64,000 nucleotides of DNA from Algoriphagus oliviformis (GTDB lineage: Bacteria; Bacteroidota; Bacteroidia; Cytophagales; Cyclobacteriaceae), in contig NZ_JAFKCT010000006.1 in the NCBI RefSeq assembly GCF_017254915.1, positions 1-64,000 on the forward strand, given 5' to 3'. Below the pieces are notes generated by a model. That model did not search any database, was not told the DNA's origin, and saw nothing but the letters and a program-made list of their open reading frames with translations. The position numbers were made by a program, and so were the translations under genes. This document shows, one piece after another, positions 35,967 to 44,355 of this stretch; position 1 is the stretch's first letter, and the number at the start of each line of letters is the position of its first letter.

Positions 35967-37274
35967 GTGACCCAAGACAACACAGCAGAAGCCAACACCG
36001 AAAAATTGCCCAGAAACCTGGGGTTTTGGGGAATCTGGATGCTGGTGGTGAATGGCCTGATCGGCGCGGGAATTTTTGGGCTTCCGAGCGGCGCTTTCGC
36101 CTTGGCAGGAGAGTATAGCGTCTTGGTCTACGCCTTCTGCGCCCTGCTCATGCTTCCGGTGATCCTTTGCTTTGCGGAGCTGGGGAGCTACTTCCGAGGC
36201 ACCGGCGGCCCGATCCGGTATGGCACCCTGGCCTTTGGGCCTTTCATTGGATTTCAGGGAGGCTGGCTCTACTATTTGGCGAGGCTGATTTCCTTCTCCG
36301 CCAACACCGTTTTGCTCACGGACAGCATCGCGTATTTCCTGCCCTCCGCGGGGCTTGGAGGCGGCAGACTCGCCACGCTTGCGATGGTCTGCCTTGCCTT
36401 GAGCCTGGTCAACGTCCTCGGCTCCCTGGAGTCCATCCGGTCCATGACCCTGGTCACCGTCATCAAATTTGCCGTGCTGATCCTTCTGCCCATTTGCGGA
36501 TTTGCGGTATTGGGAAAAGACGTGATTCCCTCATTCCAGTCGTCCCTGCCTTCTTCCTCTGACTTGGGAAGTACCGCCCTGCTTCTGATCTATGCCTTTG
36601 TAGGCTTCGAAGGAGCGGTGGTACCAGCCGGAGAGGCCAAAAGACCCGAGCGGGACATGCCCTTGGGATTGCTGTTTGGTTTGGCCGTGGTCACCGTGCT
36701 CTATATGCTGATCCAGCTCGTATCCCAGGCAGCCATTCCAAATCTTGCGGATACCAAAACCCCGCTTTTGGACGTTTCCGCATCGCTTTTCGGAGATGTG
36801 GGAGCGGTGCTGCTGATGGTCGGCGTAGTCGCTTCCGTCGTCGCCAACCTGATCGGCTCGATGTTTTCGGCTACCCGAGTCACCTATGCGCTGGCCTTGG
36901 ATGGCTCGCTTCCCGGCTGGTTTGGCAAGGTGCACGCCCGTTTTCTCACCCCAGCCAACTCCGTAGTCTTCTTCGGCGTCGCCGCCTTTATGCTTTCCGC
37001 CTTCGGTACCTTCACCGTACTGGCTGCCATGACGGTGCTGTCACGGCTTTTTCTCTACATCATGAGCTGCGCGGCGATCCCCAAGCTGCGACCTCGGTTT
37101 CGGGAAAAAGGACGGTTTATCCTCAGGGGCGGCTATACTGTCCCGATCCTGGGCACGCTGGCCTGCCTTTGGCTGATGCTTCAGGTAAGTTCCCAATCGG
37201 TCTGGATGACGGCCTTATTTATCGCCGTGGGAAGCGGTCTTTTTTGGTTGGGGAAAAAGCAAAACAGTTCCTAA
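35967..37274 (+). CDS. APC-family amino acid permease
   Basis: About 435 residues with 12 predicted membrane segments. NGLIGAGIFGLPSGAFALAG near 30-50 is the G-x-G-I-F unwound helix of APC transporters, and YAFVGFEGAVVPAGEAKRPERDMP is the TM6 region. It takes up an amino acid or amine with H+ or by exchange. The start is uncertain. GTG at 35967 (first residues VTQDNTAEANTE) gives a normal cytoplasmic tail; an in-frame TTG at 35913 is further upstream. Confidence 0.87.
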   Translation: MTQDNTAEANTEKLPRNLGFWGIWMLVVNGLIGAGIFGLPSGAFALAGEYSVLVYAFCALLMLPVILCFAELGSYFRGTGGPIRYGTLAFGPFIGFQGGWLYYLARLISFSANTVLLTDSIAYFLPSAGLGGGRLATLAMVCLALSLVNVLGSLESIRSMTLVTVIKFAVLILLPICGFAVLGKDVIPSFQSSLPSSSDLGSTALLLIYAFVGFEGAVVPAGEAKRPERDMPLGLLFGLAVVTVLYMLIQLVSQAAIPNLADTKTPLLDVSASLFGDVGAVLLMVGVVASVVANLIGSMFSATRVTYALALDGSLPGWFGKVHARFLTPANSVVFFGVAAFMLSAFGTFTVLAAMTVLSRLFLYIMSCAAIPKLRPRFREKGRFILRGGYTVPILGTLACLWLMLQVSSQSVWMTALFIAVGSGLFWLGKKQNSS

Positions 37275-37335
37275 GACTGCTTTTGCCCAAAATTCCCGAC
37301 CAAAAGGCCGAAATTCGCATTTTGTACCAAAGCCC

Positions 37336-38196
37336 ATGAGTAACCTCGCCATTCGTACCGTCCTTTTCAGCATGCTGGGAAACGCCGTCCTGGCCGGAAT
37401 CAAGTTTTTGGCGGGGATCTTTGGCAACTCCTACGCCCTGATCGCCGACGGCATTGAGTCTACGGTGGACATCTTCTCTTCCCTCCTCGTATTGATGGGG
37501 CTGAGATATGCCGAGCGCCCTGCCGACGAAAACCACCCCTACGGTCACGGCAAGGCGGAGCCTCTGATCACCTTTTTGGTCGTCGTTTTCCTCGTCGTTT
37601 CGGCGGTAGCCATCGCCTGGCAAGCCATCCAAAACATCCAAACGCCCCATTCCCTTCCGGAGCCCTGGACGCTGATCGTGCTGGGTGCGATCATCATTTG
37701 GAAGGAAAGCTCCTACCAACTGGTGATGAAGCGGGCTAAAAAGATCCAAAGCTCCTCCCTCAAGGCCGAAGCCTGGCACCACCGATCCGACGCCTTCACC
37801 TCTGTGGCGGCATTTTTGGGGATTTCGGTAGCCATCTTCGGTGGCGAAGGTTTTGAGGTGGCGGACGACTATGCCGCGCTGATCGCCTGCGTCTTTATCC
37901 TGTACAATTGCTACGGGATATTCAGACCCGCACTGAGTGAGGTGATGGACGAGGACAACTACGAGGAGCTGACGCAAAAAATCCGAAAAATCGCCCTGCA
38001 AGTGGAAGGAGTCAAAGGCACGGAAAAGTGTTTTATCCGCAAAGCAGGGATGAAATACCACGTCGACCTGCATGCCACCGTGACCGGCAGTCTATCTGTG
38101 AGGGAAGGCCATGACATCGCCCATGCCTTGAAGGATCGGCTGCGTAGGGAGCTCCAGGAACTGGGACACGTGCTGATCCACATCGAGCCTGCCTGA
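37336..38196 (+). CDS. Cation diffusion facilitator (Zn/Mn/Fe efflux)
   Basis: 286 residues, six membrane segments. The metal-site motifs ADGIESTVD (TM2) and NHPYGHGKAEP after it, plus HHRSDAFTSVAAFLG (TM5), are conserved. The cytoplasmic C-terminal domain (residues ~205-286) contains HVDLHATVTG. It exports divalent metal ions using the proton gradient. The gap to the permease is 61 bp on the same strand, so cotranscription is possible. It ends before a palindromic terminator. Confidence 0.92.
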   Translation: MSNLAIRTVLFSMLGNAVLAGIKFLAGIFGNSYALIADGIESTVDIFSSLLVLMGLRYAERPADENHPYGHGKAEPLITFLVVVFLVVSAVAIAWQAIQNIQTPHSLPEPWTLIVLGAIIIWKESSYQLVMKRAKKIQSSSLKAEAWHHRSDAFTSVAAFLGISVAIFGGEGFEVADDYAALIACVFILYNCYGIFRPALSEVMDEDNYEELTQKIRKIALQVEGVKGTEKCFIRKAGMKYHVDLHATVTGSLSVREGHDIAHALKDRLRRELQELGHVLIHIEPA

Positions 38197-38251
38197 TTTT
38201 TTTGGCACTCTTATGAGTTCCACAACATTTCCCCCAAAGTCTTCCTATCAA

Positions 38252-38288
38252 AAAAAGTCCTCCAAGGGATTTTAAACCCTTGGAGGAC
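38252..38288 (-). terminator. Palindromic terminator of guaA (diverged copy of the 33-bp palindrome)
   Basis: GTCCTCCAAGGG (38257-38268) and CCCTTGGAGGAC (38277-38288) pair perfectly over 12 bp with an 8-nt spacer, then six T on the minus strand. The core CCTCCAAGGG...CCCTTGGAGG is shared with the palindromes at 40015 and 42601. Confidence 0.8.
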
Positions 38289-38340
38289 AAATTCGGATCC
38301 TTTTAAATCGAATTTCCGAAATCAAAAATTCCAAATTGAA

Positions 38341-39870
38341 TTATTCCCACTCGATGGTTGCCGGTGGCTTGGAGGAAATATCGTACACGACGCGGTTGAC
38401 TCCCTTCACGCGATTGATGATCTCGTTGGACATCTTGCCGAGGAACTCATATGGAAGATGGATCCAGTCAGCGGTCATGCCATCCACAGATCCTACCGCC
38501 CTCAGTGCGACTACCCGCTCATAGGTTCTTTCGTCACCCATCACACCCACGGACTGGATAGGCAGAAGCATCGCTCCAGCCTGCCAGACCTGGTCGTAGA
38601 GGCCGTGGTCTTTGAGGCCTTTGATAAAAATGTGATCAACCTCTTGGAGCGTCTTGACTTTTTCCTCGGTGACGTCCCCCAAGATACGGATACCAAGGCC
38701 AGGCCCTGGGAAAGGATGTCTACCGATGATGGTCTCTACGATCTCCAGCGCACGGCCTACTTCCCGTACTTCGTCTTTGAAAAGCGTATTCAGCGGCTCC
38801 ACGACGGAAAGCTTCATGAAGTCCGGCAAGCCGCCCACGTTGTGGTGGGATTTGATGGTAGCGGAAGGGCCTTTTACAGAAACCGACTCGATCACATCTG
38901 GGTAGATGGTACCTTGTCCCAGCCACTTCACGCCGTCGATTTTATGTGCCTCGTCGTCAAACACCTCGATAAACACGCGGCCGATGGCCTTGCGCTTCGC
39001 CTCTGGATCGGTCAGTCCGGCCAAGGCATCGTAGAAACGCTGTTTGGCGTCTACCCCGATCACGTTCAGGCCCATGTGCTTGTAGGAGTCGAGTACTTCT
39101 TCAAACTCGTTTTTGCGCAGCAGGCCATTGTCCACAAACACGCAAGTCAGCTGATCGCCAATCGCGCGGTGGATCAAAGTCGCAGCCACAGAAGAGTCAA
39201 CTCCTCCAGAGAGACCCATCACGACCTTGTCAGAGCCGATTTTTTCCTTCAGATCTGCGACCGTTGCGTCAATAAAGACATCCGAAGTCCAGTCTTGTGA
39301 GCAACCGCAAATGCCTACCACGAAGTTTCTGAGGAGATTTTTACCCTCAGATGAGTGCGTCACTTCTGGGTGAAACTGGATGCCGTAGGTTTTTTCACCT
39401 TCCACTTTGAAAGCTGCTACACGAACAGAGGAAGTACTCGCAATGACCTCAAATCCAGCCGGAAGCTCCTTGATCGTATCCCCGTGGGACATCCACACTT
39501 GGGAGCCGTGGGTCATTTCTTTCAGCAGGTCGTGGTGCAGGTCGATATGGTCGAGGTTGGCGCGGCCGTACTCGCGGATGGTAGATGGCAACACCTCTCC
39601 TCCGTATTTGCTCGCCAAAAGCTGCGCTCCGTAGCATACGCCCAGCAGGGGCAGCTTGCCGCGGAATTGGTCGATGTCCAAATCTGGCGCATCCGCGTCT
39701 CGCACGGAGCACGGGGAGCCGGAAAGAATCACGCCTTTGATATCGGAGGTGATCTCGGGAATCTTGTTGTAGGGGTGGATTTCGCAATAAACGTTCAGTT
39801 CTCGAACTCGTCGGGCGATGAGTTGTGTGTACTGGGAACCGAAATCTAGGATGAGGATTTGTTCTGCCAT
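38341..39870 (-). CDS. guaA: GMP synthase (glutamine-hydrolysing)
   Basis: Converts XMP to GMP. 509 residues: class I glutamine amidotransferase with nucleophile C79 ([12 protein letters not shown]) and His/Glu in QFHPEVTHS. The ATP-pyrophosphatase has the P-loop [12 protein letters not shown] near 225. The C-terminal dimerisation domain ends KPPATIEWE, the universal GuaA tail. The ATG at 39868-39870 ([16 protein letters not shown]) matches the family exactly. A TACCTTTG -7 box ends only three bases before it. Ends at a palindromic terminator. Confidence 0.97.
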   Translation of the reverse strand: MAEQILILDFGSQYTQLIARRVRELNVYCEIHPYNKIPEITSDIKGVILSGSPCSVRDADAPDLDIDQFRGKLPLLGVCYGAQLLASKYGGEVLPSTIREYGRANLDHIDLHHDLLKEMTHGSQVWMSHGDTIKELPAGFEVIASTSSVRVAAFKVEGEKTYGIQFHPEVTHSSEGKNLLRNFVVGICGCSQDWTSDVFIDATVADLKEKIGSDKVVMGLSGGVDSSVAATLIHRAIGDQLTCVFVDNGLLRKNEFEEVLDSYKHMGLNVIGVDAKQRFYDALAGLTDPEAKRKAIGRVFIEVFDDEAHKIDGVKWLGQGTIYPDVIESVSVKGPSATIKSHHNVGGLPDFMKLSVVEPLNTLFKDEVREVGRALEIVETIIGRHPFPGPGLGIRILGDVTEEKVKTLQEVDHIFIKGLKDHGLYDQVWQAGAMLLPIQSVGVMGDERTYERVVALRAVGSVDGMTADWIHLPYEFLGKMSNEIINRVKGVNRVVYDISSKPPATIEWE

Positions 39871-39873
39871 GCG

Positions 39874-39881
39874 CAAAGGTA
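39874..39881 (-). promoter_or_regulatory. -7 box (TACCTTTG) of guaA, directly at the start codon
   Basis: Minus-strand TACCTTTG is followed by CGC and the ATG. If it is the working -7 element, transcription begins at or next to the A of the ATG, giving a leaderless mRNA. Confidence 0.5.
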
Positions 39882-39945
39882 AGCAGGTCAGGGAAAACGA
39901 GGAAACCTTCTTGGAATATTTCGGAATAATGTTTGGCGGAGCTGG

Positions 39946-39985
39946 GATTGAAAAATTGGAAAATTGAAAGATTGGAAAATTGCAA
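39946..39985. repeat. Tandem 8-bp repeat, five units (ATTGRAAA)
   Basis: Units ATTGAAAA, ATTGGAAA, ATTGAAAG, ATTGGAAA, ATTGCAAC follow each other without gaps. Confidence 0.8.
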
Positions 39986-40014
39986 CAGCCAGTAGTGACG
40001 CCTCAGGATCGAAA

Positions 40015-40047
40015 AACCCTCCAAGGGTTTTGAACCCTTGGAGGGTT
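40015..40047. repeat. 33-bp perfect palindrome, copy 1
   Basis: Arms AACCCTCCAAGGGTT (40015-40029) and AACCCTTGGAGGGTT (40033-40047) around TTG. It lies in a divergent intergenic region and has no T run, so it is not a terminator. The copy at 42601 is its exact reverse complement. Confidence 0.85.
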
Positions 40048-40213
40048 GATGTCGAACAATCGGCTCCTGAGCCTGTCAAAGGGCTTTTCACATCCATTAA
40101 GACCAAAGTTGCCCAATTTTTAACAATTGTTTAGTTAAAGAAAATCAAACACATTTCTGACCTAATGAACTTAGTATATGTTTGGGTTTTTCAACACAAA
40201 ACCCATTCTATCT

Positions 40214-40816
40214 ATGAAAGCAAATCAACTCTTGCTAGCCACCTTCCTGCTGGTCGCTACTCCATTTATCTCCAAAGCTCAGGACAAACCGAAACTGTCC
40301 TATACCATTGGAGCAGGCACTACAATCGACCGAAGCAATTCCCTTTGGGGAATGAATTTCACCAACGAATTCAATATAGAGTTCCGGGAGCGCACCTCTT
40401 TCAATCTTGGGCTTTCCTTTTATCAATCTTTGGGTACACTCTATGAAAAATCACTGCCCGAAGGCTCGGGAGATCAAAACAAGGAACAATCCTCCGGCAT
40501 TTTCTTCACCCCCTCAATCAAATATGACCTCATCCAAAGTCCCTCCGGCTTCAACCTATCTCTGGCGGCAGGGCCCTCTTTGCAACTGGGTGGAGAAACC
40601 TACCTTCGGTCCTATTTCACTGGTGATCCTTTCGCTTCCTATAGCACAAACAAACTTCAAAGGCTTGGCGTGATGGCAGAGCTTGAAGCCGAGTGGAATT
40701 CCAAGAATCCCAATCTAAAAAACGCTGTCAGTCTTTCTGCCTATGGGGCGGAAAAGACCTTTGCCCAGTACGTCAATTTGACCTACAAACTGCGATTTGG
40801 CCTCGGAAAGAACTAG
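40214..40816 (+). CDS. Outer-membrane beta-barrel-like protein
   Basis: 200 residues from the ATG at 40214, with a signal peptide (MKANQLLLATFLLVATPFIS, cleaved after SKAQ). The rest alternates polar/hydrophobic strands with aromatic girdles (NLGLSFYQSLG, FNLSLAAGPSLQLGGETY, YVNLTYKLRFGLGK), as in small porin-like barrels. It has no assigned function. The M28 peptidase gene follows 47 nt later on the same strand and may be cotranscribed. Confidence 0.7.
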   Translation: MKANQLLLATFLLVATPFISKAQDKPKLSYTIGAGTTIDRSNSLWGMNFTNEFNIEFRERTSFNLGLSFYQSLGTLYEKSLPEGSGDQNKEQSSGIFFTPSIKYDLIQSPSGFNLSLAAGPSLQLGGETYLRSYFTGDPFASYSTNKLQRLGVMAELEAEWNSKNPNLKNAVSLSAYGAEKTFAQYVNLTYKLRFGLGKN

Positions 40817-40863
40817 CCAAACTCGTATCTAGCGAGTCCAAAGCCCTTTTTTCAAGTTTTACA

Positions 40864-42588
40864 ATGAAAACCAAAACCGCCTTTACCTTCCTTGCCCTTT
40901 GTTTGAGCTTTTTTGCGCAAGCCCAAAAACAACCTCTTGAACCGATCACCAAGCCCTATTTCAAGTTGGTCAGACCGGAGTTTCAGGGAGATTTGGCCTA
41001 TGAGACCGTCGGTTTTGTGGAAAAATACTGGCGAGTCGCAGGGAATACAGGATTTAACGAAACAGTCCATCGCATCGCTGAAAAGCTGGAAGCAGCAGGC
41101 TATATCCGGGAGGAAAAGGCAAAGCCCTCCGACCGACTCACCTATCGCATCGAAAAGCGGAAGATGGATCGCCCGACTTGGGAGCCTGTCTCCGCTTCGC
41201 TTACGATTTTGGGAAGCGATGAAGTTCTGCTTTCCTCAGAGACCAACCGCAACATGACCTACCTCTACTCCAGCTCGACCCCAGACGCGGGTCTGAGCGG
41301 AGAAGTGGTTTACATCGCCTCCAAGGAAGAACTGGCATCTAAGGATCTTTCAGGGAAGATTGTCTTTTCCGACCAAGTCCCCTACCGTACACTCCAGTCT
41401 GCGGTGAGAGAAAAGGGTGCTTTGGGAGCCTTGACCTATGACATGCCTGCCTACTTGCAGCCGGAGAAAAACACGACTTCTATCCAGTTTCGCAGCATGC
41501 GCTACGATGAGACAAATCCGGCCTGGGCGATCGCGCTCTCTTTCGCAGCAAAAGAAAAACTCAAAGTCGCGCTGACAAAAGGCAAAGTAGAAGTCCTGAC
41601 AAAAGTCCAAACCAAGATCTACGAATCGGAGGAGCTGACCATCATCGCCAATGTCAAGGGCAGCGAACTCCCGCTGGAGAGCCTCGTTTTCTCCGCCCAC
41701 ATCCAGGAGCCCGGCGCCAATGACAACGCTACTGGCGTCGGCACCCAGTTGGAGATGGCGGAGATTACAGCCGACCTGATGCAAAAAGGGAAACTCGATT
41801 TGAAGCGCACGCTGACCTTCCTCTGGGGAGACGAGATCATCTCCACCCGCCGCTACGTACAGGAGGAGGAAAAACGCGACCCGGAGATCAAATGGGGCAT
41901 TTCCCTGGACATGGTGGGCGAAAACACCGAGGTCACCGGAGGCACCTTCCTGATCGAAAAGATGCCCGATCCTAGCGCCATCTGGACTCGGGGTGAGGAG
42001 AAGCACAGCGAATGGGGCGGCGAGCCACTCTCCAAAGAGCAGATGAAACCGCACTATTTCAATGATTTTATCCTGACCAACTTCAAGGCTCAAGGAGAAT
42101 ATGCGGACTGGGTAGTGAAGACCAATCCTTTCGAGGGAGGTTCGGATCACACGCCTTTCTTGCAGGCGGATATTCCCGGGCTGCTGCTTTGGCACTTCAC
42201 CGACCAGTTTTACCACACCGACAATGACCGTCTGGACAAGATTTCCCAAACAACCATGGTCAACGTAGGAACGGCCGCCTTGGTCTCTGCCTATACGTTA
42301 CTTAATGCCGACGGCAAAACCGCCGAAAAAATGCTGGAGATGCTCGTCGCAGAGGCCTCCAATCGCCTGGCAATCGAAAACCGACTCAGCAAAGCGGCCA
42401 TCGCAGGCGGAGGGGACGCGGCAGCGGAACAGGACATTTTGGATACCTGGCTAGACTACTACCTCAAGGCTCTGGATACGGTGAGGGACATGGTACCGGA
42501 GGGAGATGAAAAGACGCTGAAAAAGATCGAAATGGCGAAGGCGCTATTTCTATCCCATACAGCGGCGATGGCCAAGTTGAATATGTAG
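40864..42588 (+). CDS. Secreted M28-type metallopeptidase
   Basis: 574 residues from the ATG at 40864, with a signal peptide (cleaved after FAQAQ, ~20). A PA-like insert (residues ~120-250) precedes the zinc peptidase core: FSAHIQEPGANDNATGVGTQ (~280; His and Asp), an LWGDEI segment (~320), SLDMVGENTEV (~350; Asp) and FTDQFYHTDNDRLDKIS (~450; His). It probably acts as an aminopeptidase in the periplasm or outside the cell. The stop is 12 bp before the 33-bp palindrome at 42601. Confidence 0.82.
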   Translation: MKTKTAFTFLALCLSFFAQAQKQPLEPITKPYFKLVRPEFQGDLAYETVGFVEKYWRVAGNTGFNETVHRIAEKLEAAGYIREEKAKPSDRLTYRIEKRKMDRPTWEPVSASLTILGSDEVLLSSETNRNMTYLYSSSTPDAGLSGEVVYIASKEELASKDLSGKIVFSDQVPYRTLQSAVREKGALGALTYDMPAYLQPEKNTTSIQFRSMRYDETNPAWAIALSFAAKEKLKVALTKGKVEVLTKVQTKIYESEELTIIANVKGSELPLESLVFSAHIQEPGANDNATGVGTQLEMAEITADLMQKGKLDLKRTLTFLWGDEIISTRRYVQEEEKRDPEIKWGISLDMVGENTEVTGGTFLIEKMPDPSAIWTRGEEKHSEWGGEPLSKEQMKPHYFNDFILTNFKAQGEYADWVVKTNPFEGGSDHTPFLQADIPGLLLWHFTDQFYHTDNDRLDKISQTTMVNVGTAALVSAYTLLNADGKTAEKMLEMLVAEASNRLAIENRLSKAAIAGGGDAAAEQDILDTWLDYYLKALDTVRDMVPEGDEKTLKKIEMAKALFLSHTAAMAKLNM

Positions 42589-42600
42589 AACTCCAGTCTT

Positions 42601-42633
42601 AACCCTCCAAGGGTTCAAAACCCTTGGAGGGTT
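42601..42633. repeat. 33-bp perfect palindrome, copy 2, overlapping the phosphotriesterase-like gene end
   Basis: Arms AACCCTCCAAGGGTT (42601-42615) and AACCCTTGGAGGGTT (42619-42633) around CAA. It is the exact reverse complement of the element at 40015-40047. On the minus strand it encodes the last residues TTLQGF and the TGA of the overlapping gene. Confidence 0.88.
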
Positions 42634-43628
42634 GTCGGGAGCCCAAAAGCCCCTTTGGGATTCTCGACCAATAAAAGCTCAAAATCCGCATCGGTAAATC
42701 CTTTGGCTTTCAAGACTGGAATCAGCTTTTCGAAGATATTGGTAAAAGGGACAAAGTCTCCACCATCCACTTTGGCTGGATCGTACCAGCCTGCATCGTG
42801 GGAAATCAGCACTTGACCCACCAGATCTTTTTCTTTCGCAAAAACCAGCCGATCCACGTACTCCGCCACGCTCCAGCCTATCCCGTCCAGGCTGATCCAA
42901 ACGCCCATTTTGGCTGCTTTTTGGTAGTTTTCAAATTCGGCTTCCGCTTGGGCATGTACCCAAACAAAGGCTGAAGGGTCTATTCCCATTTCCTGCAAAA
43001 TCGCCAACTCCTGACTCGCGGTAGCCCAAGTGCCTGTATGGGAGGCGATGCGAAGGCCGGTTTTCTGATGCGTGATTCCCGCCGCTCTCACCAACTTGGC
43101 ATCGATTTCTCGAAGCGTGGCGGCTTCATTGACCGAGATCTTGATAAAGCCCGGTTTGATGCCCGTGCCTTCGATTCCGTTTTCAAATTCATCTATCCAC
43201 CTATCCGCCAGCTGTTCGGCAGTTTCCGAAAAGGCATGCTCCTTCAAGTATTTTCCGCCCACCGCGCCGTAGTATCCGGTGTTGGTCACGATTCGGATTC
43301 CCGACGTTTCACTGAGCTCCTGGAGCAAAATCGGATCTTTTCCAAGATAGGAAGGCGTACAGTCAAAAATGGTTTTTACGCCATATTGCTTCACGTCCAA
43401 AAGGTAAGGAAGGACTTTGGCGACTACCGAATCCCGGTTCCATCGCTCCAAACTGACCGAATCTGCCCCAATAAAATCCACCAGCATATGCTCGTGGATC
43501 AGGGTCAAACCCATAGAGTCGATGGGGAAAGAGCCTGTGACGGTATTGAAATAGGATTTTTCGGATTTCGGCTGGGTGCAGGAAAACGATAGCATTGCAA
43601 ATACCCACACAAAACAAAAGTGCTTCAT
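42615..43628 (-). CDS. Phosphotriesterase-like lipoprotein (amidohydrolase superfamily)
   Basis: 337 residues with a lipoprotein signal (SFSC, Cys17). The TIM-barrel metal sites of the phosphotriesterase/lactonase family are present: LIHEHMLVDF (HxH, ~43), the barrel segment GFIKISVNEAA (~165, Lys), RIASHTGTWA (~200), WVHAQAE (~225) and ISHDAGWYDP (~270, Asp). Most members are lactonases or amidohydrolases rather than true phosphotriesterases. The usual C-terminus (LLVENPK...F) is followed by GLPTTLQGF, in which TTLQGF and the stop come from the 33-bp palindrome. Periplasmic, membrane-anchored. Confidence 0.86.
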   Translation of the reverse strand: MKHFCFVWVFAMLSFSCTQPKSEKSYFNTVTGSFPIDSMGLTLIHEHMLVDFIGADSVSLERWNRDSVVAKVLPYLLDVKQYGVKTIFDCTPSYLGKDPILLQELSETSGIRIVTNTGYYGAVGGKYLKEHAFSETAEQLADRWIDEFENGIEGTGIKPGFIKISVNEAATLREIDAKLVRAAGITHQKTGLRIASHTGTWATASQELAILQEMGIDPSAFVWVHAQAEAEFENYQKAAKMGVWISLDGIGWSVAEYVDRLVFAKEKDLVGQVLISHDAGWYDPAKVDGGDFVPFTNIFEKLIPVLKAKGFTDADFELLLVENPKGAFGLPTTLQGF

Positions 43629-43736
43629 TCCTAAATCTATCTATTTCGATGGACAGAAAAATGCAAGTCTCAGATTTTGACACCTCGAACTTTTCATGCC
43701 GAATCCTTATTTTAGTCTTAGCAAACAAAAAAACAC

Positions 43737-43973
43737 ATGGATACGGTTGCCGACCTGAAAAACGATTTGATTTCCAGAATCCAATCTTCCCAAGACCTGA
43801 AGTTTCTAAAAGCTCTTCAAACCTTGCTAGATTCAGCCGAGCAGCCAGTTTTCGGGCTTTCAGAGGAACAGCAACAAGCAATCAATTCGGGCCGACAAGA
43901 AATCGCAGATGGGAAATCAAAGCCCCATAGCCAAGTCATTTCTGAGATGAAAGAATGGCTGACAAAGAAGTAA
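43737..43973 (+). CDS. Antitoxin of a RelE/ParE-type module
   Basis: 78 residues, helical. It starts MDTVADLKNDLISRIQSSQD and ends with the pattern seen in short addiction-module antitoxins: LSEEQQQAINSGRQEIADGK, then SEMKEWLTKK. Its 3' end overlaps the toxin start by 19 bp, which implies coupled translation. It should bind and block the toxin and repress the operon. The region is A/T-rich relative to adjacent genes, consistent with lateral origin. Confidence 0.75.
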   Translation: MDTVADLKNDLISRIQSSQDLKFLKALQTLLDSAEQPVFGLSEEQQQAINSGRQEIADGKSKPHSQVISEMKEWLTKK

Positions 43974-44257
43974 TCTGGTCAAATCGTGCCAATGCAGAAC
44001 TTACTGAAATTCTCCAGTTCTATATCCAGCGAAACAAAAGCAACACCTACGGCCTGAAACTGTTGGAAGAGATTGACTCCATGATTGAGAAAATCGTCCG
44101 GCACAACTTCATCGGAAGGCTCACCAAAGACGGGAATGCCAGAGTGGTAATTTTGAAGGCTTACCTGATTTTTTATGATATACGGCCAACTGAAATCCAT
44201 ATTCTTTCTATCTGGGACAGCAGACAAAACCCAGAAAAAACACCTTCGTCCAAATAG
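43955..44257 (+). CDS. RelE/ParE-superfamily toxin
   Basis: 100 residues. VIWSNRANAELTEILQFY at the N-terminus, then LLEEIDSMIEKIV, IGRLTKDGNARVVILKAYLIFYDI and IHILSIWDSRQNPEK, form the classic RelE/ParE order of two helices and a four-strand sheet with the C-terminal Ile-x-WDxRQ motif. It is either a ribosome-dependent mRNA nuclease or a gyrase poison; sequence alone does not decide, though the WDxRQNP ending is commoner in ParE-like members. Confidence 0.83.
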   Translation: MADKEVIWSNRANAELTEILQFYIQRNKSNTYGLKLLEEIDSMIEKIVRHNFIGRLTKDGNARVVILKAYLIFYDIRPTEIHILSIWDSRQNPEKTPSSK

Positions 44258-44304
44258 AATTTCGGACGACTCGCAAATGTAGAAACAAAGCGATTTCAGC
44301 AGAA

Positions 44305-44336
44305 AACAAAAAAACCGAGCCTCCCAGCCCGGTTTT
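44305..44336 (-). terminator. Terminator of folE
   Basis: On the minus strand AAAACCGGGC / GCTCGGTTTT (10 bp, one G-T pair), loop TGGGAG, then a T run. Confidence 0.8.
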
Positions 44337-44355
44337 ACTATTTATCGCTTCAGCC

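Larger units (their letters stand above)
39871..40213. other. Gene-free divergent region with repeats
   Basis: 343 bp between the divergent guaA and outer-membrane-protein genes. It carries the guaA -7 box, a tandem 8-bp repeat (39946-39985), the 33-bp palindrome (40015-40047) and an A/T-rich stretch up to the plus-strand gene with a possible -7 box TATGTTTG at 40177-40184. No gene is visible. Confidence 0.6.

Noticed and set aside
43676..43715. TTTG ... TATTTTAG as promoter of the RelE/ParE-type operon
   Set aside because: The spacing of 28 bp is too long for the Bacteroidota -33/-7 consensus.
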